NCBI RefSeq assembly: GCF_021173085.1
Contig: NZ_CP076413.1
Span: 1,674,001-1,738,000, forward strand
Direction: 5' to 3'
Length of the DNA stretch: 64,000 nucleotides
DNA from: Ralstonia wenshanensis
Lineage (GTDB): Bacteria; Pseudomonadota; Gammaproteobacteria; Burkholderiales; Burkholderiaceae
The notes beneath the pieces were generated by a model. That model did no database searches and was not told the origin of the DNA. It was given only the letters and a program-made list of their open reading frames with translations. Of this stretch, positions 9,662 to 18,161 are shown piece after piece (positions within the stretch are counted from its first letter, which is position 1; the number at the start of each line of letters is the position of its first letter). The translations under genes and the position numbers were made by a program.

Positions 9662-10642
9662 TTAACCGTTCGCCGCGTTTGGGCGACCAAGCCGAAGCTG
9701 CATCTGTTCAATCACGCGCTCGATTTCCAGCGCGTCCTGCAGCCTGCGAATGGCATCGTGCAGCTCCGCAGCCTGGGGCCACGTCCGCTTCAGATAGCTC
9801 AGCCACAGTTTGACGCGGCCATGCTCATGCTTGGCCGAGATGCGCGCATGCAGCTTCTTCAGATAATCGGCGAGATAGCCCAGCACAACCGGCCATTCCG
9901 CCGCGGACGGCGCCTCGTCCATCTGCCCGCGAATGCGCTGGGCCAAGAAAGGATCAGACACGGCACCACGCCCAATCATCACGTCACTACAGCCACTGAC
10001 GGCCCGGCAGCGCTCCCAATCGGCCACGGTCCAGACTTCGCCGTTGGCGGTGACCGGAATGCGCACGGCATCGGCGATGCGCGCGATCCAGTCCCAGTGA
10101 GCGGGCGGACGGTAGCCGTGGTCACGCGTGCGGGCATGCACGACGAGCGATTCGGCACCGCCTTCCGCCAGCGCCGTTGCACAGTCAATCGCGCGGGACG
10201 TATCGGAAACGCCGAGCCGCATCTTGGCCGTCACCGAAATATTGGCCGGCACCGCAGCCCGCACGGCGTGGACGATGTCGTACAGCACTTCCGGCGTAGC
10301 GAGCAGCATGGCGCCGCCGCCGTGGCGGTTCACGACCTTGGCCGGGCAGCCGAAGTTGAGGTCGATGCCATGCGGCGTGAGGGTTGCCGCGTACGCTGCA
10401 TTGCGGGCCAGCCATTCCGGATCGCTGCCGAGGAGCTGGATGGTCATCGGCGTACCGCTAGCCGTATAGCCGCCGTTGCGGATCTCGGGCGTCTCACGTT
10501 CGTATGTGCGCGCTGGCAGCAGCGAGCCCGTCACCCGGACGAACTCCGAAACGCATCCGTCGTAGCCACCGGCCCGGGTCAGCACGTCTCGCATGACGTA
10601 ATCCGCGACGCCCTCCATTGGGGCAAGCAAAAGACGGCTCAT
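9662..10642 (-). CDS. dusC: tRNA-dihydrouridine(16) synthase
   Basis: A 326-residue FMN enzyme that reduces uridine to dihydrouridine in the tRNA D-loop. Visible are the N-terminal LLLAPMEGVADYVMRD, the substrate and FMN region IDLNFGCPAKVVNRHGGGAMLL with the catalytic Cys, VTAKMRLGV, and the phosphate-binding MIGRGAVSDP. Length and sequence style match the DusC subgroup, which modifies U16, rather than DusA or DusB; the subgroup call is from resemblance. It lies upstream of rimO in the same direction, with a 66-bp gap. Confidence 0.9.
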   Translation of the reverse strand: MSRLLLAPMEGVADYVMRDVLTRAGGYDGCVSEFVRVTGSLLPARTYERETPEIRNGGYTASGTPMTIQLLGSDPEWLARNAAYAATLTPHGIDLNFGCPAKVVNRHGGGAMLLATPEVLYDIVHAVRAAVPANISVTAKMRLGVSDTSRAIDCATALAEGGAESLVVHARTRDHGYRPPAHWDWIARIADAVRIPVTANGEVWTVADWERCRAVSGCSDVMIGRGAVSDPFLAQRIRGQMDEAPSAAEWPVVLGYLADYLKKLHARISAKHEHGRVKLWLSYLKRTWPQAAELHDAIRRLQDALEIERVIEQMQLRLGRPNAANG

Positions 10643-10787
10643 GCGAAAAGGGAGGACGGCCGGCGCATGGGCCGGAAGCGAACATCAAACATGGGAGACG
10701 GGAGCGGGAAATGTGATCGTCGGTGAGGCGTCCACCTCACCTGAAAGACCGGCATTTTACCTTGCCGTCCTCTGCGGCGTGCGCCTA

Positions 10788-10826
10788 ACAAAAAAGGCGA
10801 ACCGCCCTGCGATTCGCCTTGTTTTG
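10788..10826 (-). terminator. Terminator of phaR
   Basis: AAGGCGAA and TTCGCCTT form an 8-bp stem with an 11-base loop. On the minus strand it is followed by a T-rich run. It lies 15 bp past the phaR stop and closes the pha cluster; A and T runs on both sides suggest it could work both ways. Confidence 0.75.
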
Positions 10827-10840
10827 CCAGCCCGCCGAAC

Positions 10841-11395
10841 TTACTTCTTCTCGGGCGGCTGATTGAACGGGAAGGTCCCGAACATGTTCTTGGCTTGACT
10901 CTGCATTTGTTCCTGCATCTGCACGAACAGGTTTTTGCTCTGTTCGATGTAGTTGCTCATCATCCCTTGCATCATCGGCCCCTGCATGTTCATGAACTGC
11001 GACCACATGTCGGGGTTGAAGGAGTTGCCGCTGTACAGATCCTTTGAGTTTTCAGCCAGCTTGCTCTGGATGTCGACAAACGCCTGGATGTTCTTTTCCA
11101 GGTACGTGCCCATCATGCCCTGCATGGCGTTGCCATAGAAACGGATGATCTGAGCGAGCATCGCGCCGGAGAACATCGGCACGCCGCCGGTTTCCTCTTC
11201 GAGGATGATCTGCAGCAGGATGCTGCGGGTCAGGTCTTCACCGGATTTCGCATCGACGACGCGAAACTCTTCGGTTTCCATCACGAGTTGCTTGACGTCT
11301 GCGAGCGTGATGTATGTGCTGGTTTGGGTATCGTACAGCCGGCGGTTAGGATATTTCTTGATCAGCCGTTCGGTGCCCTTCTTGCTGGTGGCCAT
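10841..11395 (-). CDS. phaR: Polyhydroxyalkanoate synthesis repressor PhaR
   Basis: PhaR is the DNA- and granule-binding repressor that holds down phasin synthesis, and its own, until PHA granules form. The 184-residue protein has the PHB accumulation regulatory N-domain (IKKYPNRRLYDTQTSTYITLADVKQLV, about residues 12-40) and two copies of the PHB_acc repeat (GVPMFSGAMLAQIIRFYGNAM and the NSFNPDMWSQFMNMQGPMM region). The C-terminus is Gln/Met-rich (QEQMQSQAKNMFG). It is the last gene of phaC-A-B-R. Its leader, 407 bp long, is packed with GCGATGC/TGCAGC elements, consistent with autorepression. Confidence 0.95.
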   Translation of the reverse strand: MATSKKGTERLIKKYPNRRLYDTQTSTYITLADVKQLVMETEEFRVVDAKSGEDLTRSILLQIILEEETGGVPMFSGAMLAQIIRFYGNAMQGMMGTYLEKNIQAFVDIQSKLAENSKDLYSGNSFNPDMWSQFMNMQGPMMQGMMSNYIEQSKNLFVQMQEQMQSQAKNMFGTFPFNQPPEKK

Positions 11396-11802
11396 CGTGC
11401 CTTTCCGTGTTGGCGATGCTGCTGCGGTGCAGCCGATGCAGTGCGAAATGACTGCACCGAGCGATGCAGCAAATTACGCGGTTGCCCGGCTATTCCGATC
11501 TGCGCGCGAATGCTGCATTCAATAGCAGCGCAGATGCATCCGGTTATGATCGGACGCCCCGTGTCTCCCTGCGGAGCGCCTCCGTGATTGGATTCTATGC
11601 GGATCGCCCTGCAAAGAAAAGGCGACCTCCCCCGGTAAAAACCCGCAGCATTTTGATGCGGCTCATGCACACGGGCAGTTGTCTGGAAAGGCGGCAACAG
11701 GCCTGCTGCAATGCAATCGAGCATCGCAGCATGCAGGGCAAAGCAAGGGGGAAAATTGCTGCACCCATGCTGCAGCATCGCCGCAGCATGGGCGTGGGAG
11801 CG
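11396..11802. promoter_or_regulatory. phaB-phaR intergenic region dense in TGCAGC/GCATCGC elements
   Basis: This 407-bp stretch holds no convincing gene. It contains many copies of a GATGC/TGCAGC-type word: GCGATGC at 11413-11419, CGATGCA at 11434-11440, GCGATGCAGC at 11461-11470, GCTGCA near 11512, 11705 and 11758, and GCATCGCAGC near 11721. On the phaR coding strand two of these read CTGCATCGC and CTGCATCGG, close to the GTGCATCGCA repeats at the phaP promoter. I read the block as the phaR promoter and operator region, with PhaR sites as inference. Confidence 0.55.
11764..11792 (-). repeat. Strong hairpin just downstream of phaB
   Basis: CCCATGCTGC and GCAGCATGGG form a perfect 10-bp inverted repeat with a 9-base loop, beginning 10 bp after the phaB stop. 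The minus-strand continuation has only a weak T run, so it may be an mRNA-stabilising or partial terminator hairpin between phaB and phaR. Confidence 0.75.
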
Positions 11803-12543
11803 TCAGCCCATGTGCAGGCCGCCGTTGAGGGAGAAGTCCGCGCCGGTGGAGAAGCCAGACTCTTCAGACGCCAACCATGCGCAGATCGACGCAATCTCGG
11901 TCGGCTCGCCCAGGCGCTTGACCGGGATCGTGCCGACGATCTTGTCGAGCACATCCTGACGAATCGCTTTCACCATGTCGGTGGCGATATAGCCCGGCGA
12001 CACCGTGTTGACCGTGACGCCCTTGGTAGCGACTTCCTGCGCCAGCGCCATCGTGAAGCCATGCAAGCCAGCCTTGGCCGTCGAGTAGTTGGTCTGGCCA
12101 AACTGACCTTTCTGGCCATTCACCGACGAGATGTTGATGATGCGGCCCCAGCCGCGATCCGCCATGCCGTCGATGACCTGCTTGGTCACGTTGAACAGCG
12201 ACGTCAGGTTGGTGTCGATCACCGCATCCCAGTCGGCGCGGGTCATCTTGCGAAACACCACGTCGCGCGTGATGCCGGCGTTGTTGATCAGGACATCCAC
12301 CTCGCCCACTTCGGCCTTCACCTTGTCAAACGCGGCCTTGGTCGACTCCCAATCACCGACGTTGCCCTCGGACGGCACGAAATCGAACCCCAGCGCCTTT
12401 TGTTGTTCGAGCCATTTTGCCTTGCGCGGCGAGTTCGGGCCGCAGCCCGCGACCACGGTGAAACCGTCGCGCGCCAAGCGCTGGCAAATCGCCGTTCCGA
12501 TACCGCCCATGCCACCGGTGACGTATGCAATGCGTTTGGTCAT
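11803..12543 (-). CDS. phaB: Acetoacetyl-CoA reductase (NADPH)
   Basis: PhaB reduces acetoacetyl-CoA to (R)-3-hydroxybutyryl-CoA, the PHB monomer. The 246-residue short-chain dehydrogenase matches C. necator PhaB nearly throughout. The nucleotide loop is VTGGMGGIGTAICQRL. The catalytic Ser is in IINISSVNGQKGQFGQ, and YSTAKAGLHG holds Tyr-x3-Lys. The ATG at 12543 has AGGAG five bases upstream; an in-frame ATG two codons earlier is less likely. It is flanked by hairpins on both sides (12612-12652 and 11764-11792), which may set transcript levels for each pha gene. Confidence 0.96.
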   Translation of the reverse strand: MTKRIAYVTGGMGGIGTAICQRLARDGFTVVAGCGPNSPRKAKWLEQQKALGFDFVPSEGNVGDWESTKAAFDKVKAEVGEVDVLINNAGITRDVVFRKMTRADWDAVIDTNLTSLFNVTKQVIDGMADRGWGRIINISSVNGQKGQFGQTNYSTAKAGLHGFTMALAQEVATKGVTVNTVSPGYIATDMVKAIRQDVLDKIVGTIPVKRLGEPTEIASICAWLASEESGFSTGADFSLNGGLHMG

Positions 12544-12611
12544 GTCCACTCCTAGTCCTTGTTGTTAGAACTGCCTGGCCTCTTGCCCGGCAGCGGATGC
12601 TCAGGTGTCTC

Positions 12612-12652
12612 GGATTGGCGTGTGCGGTATTCGTTCCACCCCACGCCAATCC
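12612..12652. repeat. Hairpin in the phaA-phaB gap
   Basis: GGATTGGCGTG (12612-12622) and CACGCCAATCC (12642-12652) form a perfect 11-bp inverted repeat with a 19-base loop. It lies in the 122-bp gap between the phaA stop and the phaB start. There is no T run, so it is more likely an RNA-stability or processing element than a terminator. Confidence 0.75.
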
Positions 12653-12665
12653 CACTGCAAAAAAC

Positions 12666-13847
12666 TTACGGACGCTCAACCGCCAGCGCCACGCCCATGC
12701 CGCCGCCGATACACAGCGAGGCCAGGCCCTTCTTCGCATCGCGCTTCTGCATTTCGTGCAGCAGCGTGACCAGGATGCGGCAGCCCGACGCGCCGATCGG
12801 GTGACCGATCGCAATCGCACCACCATTGACGTTGACCTTGGACGTATCCCAGCCCATCTGCTGATGCACGGCCAGCGCCTGAGCGGCAAACGCCTCGTTG
12901 ATCTCCATCAGGTCCAGATCGCCCACGGACCAGCCGGCACGCGACAGGCAACGTTTCGATGCCGGTACCGGCCCCATGCCCATGACCTTCGGGTCCAGGC
13001 CGGCGCTCGCGTATGCACGGATCGTAGCCAGCGGCGTCAGACCCAGTTCCTTGGCCTTGGCAGCCGACATCACCACGACAGCGGCGGCACCATCGTTCAA
13101 GCCCGAGGCGTTGGCCGCCGTCACCGTGCCGGCCTTGTCGAAAGCAGGCTTCAGCCCGGCCATCGATTCGAGCGTGGCGCCATGGCGAACGAACTCATCC
13201 TGTGCGAAGGCAATCGGATCGCCCTTGCGCTGCGGGATCAGGATCGGAACGATTTCATCATTGAAGCGGCCCGACTTTTGCGCGGCTTCCGCCTTGTTCT
13301 GCGAAGCCACGGCAAACTCGTCCTGCGCTTCACGCGTGATGCCGTATTCCTTGGCGACGTTCTCGGCCGTGATGCCCATGTGGTACTGGTTGTAGACGTC
13401 CCACAGCCCATCCACAATCATCGAATCGATCAGCTTGGCATCGCCCATGCGGAAACCATCGCGCGAGCCCGGCAGCACGTGCGGCGCGGCGGACATGTTT
13501 TCCTGGCCGCCGGCCACGACGATCTCGGCATCGCCCGCCATGATGGCGTTGGCGGCCAGCATCACGGCTTTCAGGCCCGAGCCGCACACCTTGTTGATGG
13601 TCAGGCCGGGCACCATGTTCGGCAGCCCCGCCTTGATGACAGCCTGGCGCGCCGGGTTCTGGCCCGAGCCGGCAGTCAGCACCTGGCCCATGATGACTTC
13701 GCTCACTTGGTCCGGCGCCACCTTGGCGCGCGCCAGAGCTTCGCGGATCACGGTTGCGCCAAGCTCAGGCGCAGCGATCTTCGCCAGCGAGCCACCAAAC
13801 TTGCCCACGGCGGTGCGTACCGCCGATACGATCACAACATCGGTCAT
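12666..13847 (-). CDS. phaA: Acetyl-CoA acetyltransferase (beta-ketothiolase PhaA)
   Basis: PhaA condenses two acetyl-CoA to acetoacetyl-CoA, the first step of PHB synthesis. The 393-residue product, beginning [19 protein letters not shown], follows C. necator PhaA closely. Catalytic residues are Cys in [15 protein letters not shown], His in [12 protein letters not shown] and Cys in [17 protein letters not shown]. An AAGG ribosome site precedes the ATG at 13847. It is the second thiolase in this window besides bktB and lies between phaC (89-bp gap) and phaB. Confidence 0.96.
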   Translation of the reverse strand: MTDVVIVSAVRTAVGKFGGSLAKIAAPELGATVIREALARAKVAPDQVSEVIMGQVLTAGSGQNPARQAVIKAGLPNMVPGLTINKVCGSGLKAVMLAANAIMAGDAEIVVAGGQENMSAAPHVLPGSRDGFRMGDAKLIDSMIVDGLWDVYNQYHMGITAENVAKEYGITREAQDEFAVASQNKAEAAQKSGRFNDEIVPILIPQRKGDPIAFAQDEFVRHGATLESMAGLKPAFDKAGTVTAANASGLNDGAAAVVVMSAAKAKELGLTPLATIRAYASAGLDPKVMGMGPVPASKRCLSRAGWSVGDLDLMEINEAFAAQALAVHQQMGWDTSKVNVNGGAIAIGHPIGASGCRILVTLLHEMQKRDAKKGLASLCIGGGMGVALAVERP

Positions 13848-13936
13848 TTGCTTACCTTCCACTGTCGAAAGAGAGGGTCGTTGGACACCGTCAGCGGCCG
13901 AAGCCGCGACGGCAACGGGGATTCATGCGCGCGATC

Positions 13937-15730
13937 TTACGCTTTCTGTTTGACGTAGCGGCCAGGCGCCGGCTCGATGGCCGGGTAGTCCGCATTGCCG
14001 TAGCTCTTGGGTGCAGCCTTCTGCGCGCCTGCGTGCGATGCCAGCCAGGTAGACCAATCCGGCCACCAGCTGCCCGGATGCTCCTTGGCACCCTCGAACC
14101 ACGCATCAGCCGTATCGGGCAACTTGGCATTGATCCAGTGCGAACGCTTATTGGCCGCGGGCGGGTTGATCACGCCTGCGATATGTCCCGAGGCACCAAG
14201 CACGAAACGCCGCTTGCCCTTGAGCAGCGGCACCGAGCCATAAGCGGACTTCCACGGGACGATGTGGTCTTCACGCGAGCCGTAGATGTAGACCGGCACG
14301 TCGATCTTGCCCAGATCCACCGGCGTCCCGTTCACCTTCAGCTTGCCCGGCGTTTTGAGGTCGTTCTGCAGATACGTATGGCGCAGGTACCAGCAGTACC
14401 ACGGGCCTGGAAGATTGGTCGAGTCGCCATTCCAATACAGCAGGTCGAACGGGGCGGGCGTCTTGCCCTTCAAATAATTCTCGACAACGTAGTTCCAGAC
14501 CAGGTCGTTCGGTCGAAGAAACGAGAACGTATTTGCCAGCTCCACGCCACGCAGCAGCCCCGGGCCGGTCGGCGCATTGCTGCCGATGGTCTTCTCCCGC
14601 ATTTCTACCTGGGCTTGATCGACGAACACGTCGAGAATGCCGGTGTCCGTAAAGTCGAGCAACGTGGTCAGCAGCGTCAGGCTTGCGGCCGGATGCTCGC
14701 CGCGCTCCGCCAGTACCGCCAAGGCAGTGGAAAGGATCGTTCCGCCCACGCAGAAGCCCAGCACGTTGATCTGGTCCTGCGCAGAAATCTCGCGTGCGAC
14801 ACGAATGGCCTCGATCGCGCCGCCTTCGATGTAGTCGTCCCACGTGCGGGAGGCCATGCTCGCGTCCGGATTGCGCCAGGACACCAGAAACACGGTATTG
14901 CCCTGCTCCACCGCATAGCGCACGAGGGAATTGGCCGGCTGGAGATCCAGGATGTAGAACTTGTTGATGCACGGCGGCACCAGCAGCAGCGGGCGCGCAT
15001 GCACCTTGGCCGTCAGCGGCTTGTACTGGATGAGCTGGAAATAGTCGTTCTCGAAGACGACGGCGCCTTCGCTGTTGGCGACATTGCGGCCGATCTCGAA
15101 TGCCGTCTCGTCCGTCTGCGAGATCTTGCCGCGCTCCATGTCCTGCAGCATGTTCAGGATGCCGGTGCGCAGGGATTCGCCACGCGATTCAATCAGATGC
15201 TTCTGTGCCTCTGGGTTGGTCGCAAGGAAGTTGGACGGCGACATGGCGGCCGTCCATTGCGATACGGCAAAACGCACGCGCTCGCGGGTCTTGGCGTCCG
15301 CTTGCACGGCGTCCGCCATTTCCATCAGCGTGCGGGCGTTGAGCACGTAGAACGCAGCGGCGTAGCCGTAGAGCGGGCTCTTGCGCCAGGCGTCGTTCGA
15401 GAAACGGCGATCAGACGGCGCCACGGCCTCGGCGCTTTCGCCGGTGCTCATGTGGCGCCAGATCTGGAGCCACTCTTCGAGATATTTCTGTTGGATTTCG
15501 GCCAGGCGCTCGTGCGGGATCAGCGCGAAAGGAGCCGGGCCTTCGCCCATCCCTGCGCCGTTGAACTGGCCAAGACCAGGCGCCGCCGCACCGGGTCGCG
15601 CAAAGGTGCCCGCAAAGGCTTGCCATTGCTTGAACTGCTCTGCCCACTGCGTAGGGTCCGACAAGCCCTGCCAGGGAGCTTGAGTGTGGGCGCTAGATGC
15701 TTTGGATGATGTCGATTGACGCGATGCCAT
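13937..15730 (-). CDS. phaC: Class I poly(3-hydroxyalkanoate) synthase
   Basis: PhaC polymerises (R)-3-hydroxyacyl-CoA on the surface of PHA granules. The 597-residue protein fits class I size. The lipase-like box is GFCVGG, with the nucleophilic Cys. The catalytic Asp lies in the DIAxx-like IDVPVYIYGSREDHIVPW region, and the general-base His in LGASGHIAGVINPP. The N-terminal roughly 90 residues (Ser/Gln-rich, then WQGLSDPTQWAEQFKQW) are the less conserved domain. The start at 15730 has GAGGG four bases upstream, and a frame extension of 33 codons upstream overlaps the promoter. It heads phaC-A-B-R. Confidence 0.96.
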   Translation of the reverse strand: MASRQSTSSKASSAHTQAPWQGLSDPTQWAEQFKQWQAFAGTFARPGAAAPGLGQFNGAGMGEGPAPFALIPHERLAEIQQKYLEEWLQIWRHMSTGESAEAVAPSDRRFSNDAWRKSPLYGYAAAFYVLNARTLMEMADAVQADAKTRERVRFAVSQWTAAMSPSNFLATNPEAQKHLIESRGESLRTGILNMLQDMERGKISQTDETAFEIGRNVANSEGAVVFENDYFQLIQYKPLTAKVHARPLLLVPPCINKFYILDLQPANSLVRYAVEQGNTVFLVSWRNPDASMASRTWDDYIEGGAIEAIRVAREISAQDQINVLGFCVGGTILSTALAVLAERGEHPAASLTLLTTLLDFTDTGILDVFVDQAQVEMREKTIGSNAPTGPGLLRGVELANTFSFLRPNDLVWNYVVENYLKGKTPAPFDLLYWNGDSTNLPGPWYCWYLRHTYLQNDLKTPGKLKVNGTPVDLGKIDVPVYIYGSREDHIVPWKSAYGSVPLLKGKRRFVLGASGHIAGVINPPAANKRSHWINAKLPDTADAWFEGAKEHPGSWWPDWSTWLASHAGAQKAAPKSYGNADYPAIEPAPGRYVKQKA

Positions 15731-15799
15731 AGTGCCCTCGATCCGACGATATGCGCCGCTCCGGTTGGAACGGCGGCGCAACTCGTAGTATTGCGGGGC

Positions 15800-15829
15800 A
15801 TTGTTGCCTTGCCGTTTCAAGGCTGTCAA
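15800..15829 (-). promoter_or_regulatory. phaC promoter
   Basis: On the minus strand TTGACA (15829-15824) is followed after 18 bases by AACAAT (15805-15800), 70 bp before the phaC ATG. From memory, the mapped C. necator phaC promoter has the same -35, the same -10 and the same spacing. Confidence 0.8.
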
Positions 15830-16000
15830 TCGGAGTTAGTTAATGATCGGCCGGAAACGTAGAGCCAGCGCGGGTTTTGCCACATTCACCGAAAACGGCT
15901 CCGACCAAATGGTTAAGCGCAGAACCGGGGCTATGGTCCAATTTGCGCAATTTCGTGCGAGACTGCCGCATTGCGCCAATGCCGGGCACCGCTTTTTCCC

Positions 16001-16207
16001 ATGTATATCGTCGCCATCGCCTGGCTCTACGTCGTGCTGATGATGTCCTTGACTGAGCAATCTTGGATTGCCGGCATCGGCACATTTGTCTTCTACGGCG
16101 TGGCACCGCTATCGCTCTTCCTCTGGATTGTCGGCACGCCGGCACGCAGGCGCCGCCGCAAGGCTCAGGAAGCCGCGCAGGACCAGCGGACACCGCCCCC
16201 ACACTGA
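16001..16207 (+). CDS. Small membrane protein of unknown function
   Basis: A 68-residue protein with two hydrophobic segments (VAIAWLYVVLMMSL and the stretch from WIAGIGTFVFYGVAPLSLFLWIVG) and a basic, polar C-terminal tail (PARRRRRKAQEAAQDQ). It is divergent from phaC and convergent with pgeF. The frame extends 10 codons further upstream, but MYIVAIAW is the natural start. I recognise no domain; its position beside phaC does not by itself imply a PHA role. Confidence 0.6.
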   Translation: MYIVAIAWLYVVLMMSLTEQSWIAGIGTFVFYGVAPLSLFLWIVGTPARRRRRKAQEAAQDQRTPPPH

Positions 16208-16240
16208 GCAGCGATGCAGGCGACGGCGCCGTCTGAACGC

Positions 16241-17050
16241 TCACTCTGCGCGCCAGATCAGCGAGGCCATGCGGCCCGTGGTGCGCTCCCGGCGGTACGA
16301 ATAGAAGCGCTCGGCGTCTGTCATCGTGCACAGGCCGCCGCCGTACACGTCAGTACAGCCGACGCGTGCCAGCCGCAGCCGGGCCAGCGCATACAGGTCA
16401 GCGAAGAACTTGTCGGCGGATGCGCCTTCCACGAAGGCCGCCTGGGTGGCCGGTAATTCGCCGGGCTGGGCCGCCTCGATAAAGGCCTGGCGCACCTCGG
16501 CACCCACTTCAAAGCATGTCGGCCCGATGGCCGGCCCCAGCCATGCCAACCACGTTGGATCGGCTTCCTGGCCGCTGGCGCGCAATCGTTGCGTCATCGC
16601 ATCCAGCGTGCGCTCGATCACGCCGCCGCATAGTCCACGCCAGCCCGCATGCGCAGCACCCACCGTGACGCCTCGAGCGTCACTCAGCAAGACAGGCAGG
16701 CAATCTGCCGTCATGACCACGCAGACCCGATCCCGCCAGGAAGCAACCGCAGCATCGGCCACTACAGCCGCCGACGTACCGACAAGTTGATCAAGATCAG
16801 CGACACCGGTGCCATGCACCTGTTCCATCCACGTCGGCTCAGCCGGCAGCGCTGCACGCAGGATGCGGCGGTTCTGTTCAACGGCTTCCGGCGCATCACC
16901 GACGTGCTGACCAAGGTTCAGCCCACCGGGCAAACCACCGGCCAATCCGTAAGGCCCCGTGCTGACACCACCCAGGCGAGTCGTGGCAAGCGCTTTGACA
17001 CGCGGATGCGCGGGCCAGTCGGGAACGATCCAGTCAGTTGATGTCGGCAT
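16241..17050 (-). CDS. pgeF: Peptidoglycan editing factor / multicopper-oxidase-fold protein
   Basis: A 269-residue member of the YfiH/DUF152 'laccase domain' family. Members have been described as purine nucleoside phosphorylase-like enzymes and, in E. coli, as PgeF, which removes wrongly incorporated amino acids from peptidoglycan precursors. Motifs are MEQVHGTGV (metal His), [11 protein letters not shown] (metal Cys) and [14 protein letters not shown] (metal His). It overlaps the 3' end of rluD by 17 bp, the usual rluD-yfiH arrangement, so the two are probably co-translated. Family call is secure; the physiological substrate is known only from other species. Confidence 0.9.
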   Translation of the reverse strand: MPTSTDWIVPDWPAHPRVKALATTRLGGVSTGPYGLAGGLPGGLNLGQHVGDAPEAVEQNRRILRAALPAEPTWMEQVHGTGVADLDQLVGTSAAVVADAAVASWRDRVCVVMTADCLPVLLSDARGVTVGAAHAGWRGLCGGVIERTLDAMTQRLRASGQEADPTWLAWLGPAIGPTCFEVGAEVRQAFIEAAQPGELPATQAAFVEGASADKFFADLYALARLRLARVGCTDVYGGGLCTMTDAERFYSYRRERTTGRMASLIWRAE

Positions 17051-18146
17051 CGGGATTCAGGTCGAGGGCTTCCAGCAGAGCGGCGAAATCGTCGGGTACA
17101 CCTGCCTCCCAATGCACCGATTTGCCCGAGGCGGGATGCACGAGCCCCAGGCGCACCGCGTGCAGCGCCTGCCGCGTAAAGGGCACCGGCAGCGGCGCCT
17201 TGATCGTCTGTGGCTGGCCACGACGGAAATTGCGCGTGTACACCGGATCACCAAGCAGCGGATGCCCCTCCGATTCAAAATGCACACGGATCTGGTGTGT
17301 ACGGCCAGTCTCGAGCTGACAGCGCACCAGCGATACCTGCGCTCGGCCGAGGTCTACAACGTCCAGCGTCTTGAAATGCGTGCGCGCCGGCTTGCCGCTG
17401 GCCGTCTCGATGATGGCCATGCGCGTGCGGTCACGCGGGTCACGGCCGATCGGGGCGTCAATGGTGGCCTCTTCCGGCGTTTCGCCCCACACGAGCGCGA
17501 GATAAGTACGCTTGACGGTACGTGCCTGCAGTTGGCGCACGAGATCGGTTTGCGCTGGCAGCGTACGGGCGACCACCATCAGGCCGGACGTGTCCTTGTC
17601 GAGGCGGTGGACGATGCCGGCACGCGGCAACTCCGCGGCGTCGGGATAGCGGTGCAACAGGCCGTTGAGCACCGTGCCGCTCCAGTTGCCAGCAGCGGGA
17701 TGCACCACCAGCCCGGCCGGCTTGTTGATGACGAGCAGCGTGTCGTCTTCGTACACCACATCCAGATCGATAGGCTCGGCAACGAAGGCGTTTTCGTCGG
17801 CCGCGCGTTGCGGGACGACTTCGATGCGGTCACCGCCGGAGATGGCTGCGCGCGGGCGCACCACCTCACCATGCAGGCGCACCGCCCCGGCATCAATCCA
17901 TTGCTGGAGACGGCTGCGCGAATAGTCGGGCAGCAGCTTGGCAAGCGCCTTGTCCAGGCGTTCGCCATGCATGGCTTCAGGGATCTCCACGATGATCGGC
18001 TCGGCGGCCTGGGCCGCACCGGCCGTAGGCAAATCGAGCGCCTCATCATCGAGGGCGTCTTCCGTCTCCTGCACAGTGAGGGAAACGTCAGCTGCTGCGT
18101 CGTCTGACACAGGGCTTGGGCTATAATGCTTGATGCGATTTTTCAT
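17034..18146 (-). CDS. rluD: 23S rRNA pseudouridine(1911/1915/1917) synthase
   Basis: RluD makes three pseudouridines in helix 69 of 23S rRNA. The 370-residue frame has an acidic N-terminal extension (about 55 residues), then an S4-like domain ([26 protein letters not shown]) and the catalytic domain. The catalytic Asp lies in [17 protein letters not shown], and the C-terminal region has [13 protein letters not shown]. Its start is uncertain: with ATG at 18146 only 15 bp separate it from divergent bamD, and GTG codons further in are alternatives that would remove the extension. It precedes pgeF. Confidence 0.92.
   Translation of the reverse strand: MKNRIKHYSPSPVSDDAAADVSLTVQETEDALDDEALDLPTAGAAQAAEPIIVEIPEAMHGERLDKALAKLLPDYSRSRLQQWIDAGAVRLHGEVVRPRAAISGGDRIEVVPQRAADENAFVAEPIDLDVVYEDDTLLVINKPAGLVVHPAAGNWSGTVLNGLLHRYPDAAELPRAGIVHRLDKDTSGLMVVARTLPAQTDLVRQLQARTVKRTYLALVWGETPEEATIDAPIGRDPRDRTRMAIIETASGKPARTHFKTLDVVDLGRAQVSLVRCQLETGRTHQIRVHFESEGHPLLGDPVYTRNFRRGQPQTIKAPLPVPFTRQALHAVRLGLVHPASGKSVHWEAGVPDDFAALLEALDLNPDADIN
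18122..18127 (+). promoter_or_regulatory. -10 box of the bamD promoter
   Basis: A perfect TATAAT, 35 bp before the bamD ATG, lies inside the 5' end of the divergent rluD frame. No good -35 is seen at 16-18 bp, so the rest of the promoter is uncertain. Confidence 0.5.
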
Positions 18147-18161
18147 TCAGAAAAGGTGCCC

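Noticed and set aside
11464-12555. Long plus-strand frame across the phaB-phaR gap and antisense to phaB
   Set aside because: The intergenic part is dominated by the GCAGC/TGCATC words, and the rest is the phaB complement.
13754-15709. A 651-codon plus-strand frame opposite phaC
   Set aside because: Antisense shadow of phaC; no recognisable domain or ribosome site.
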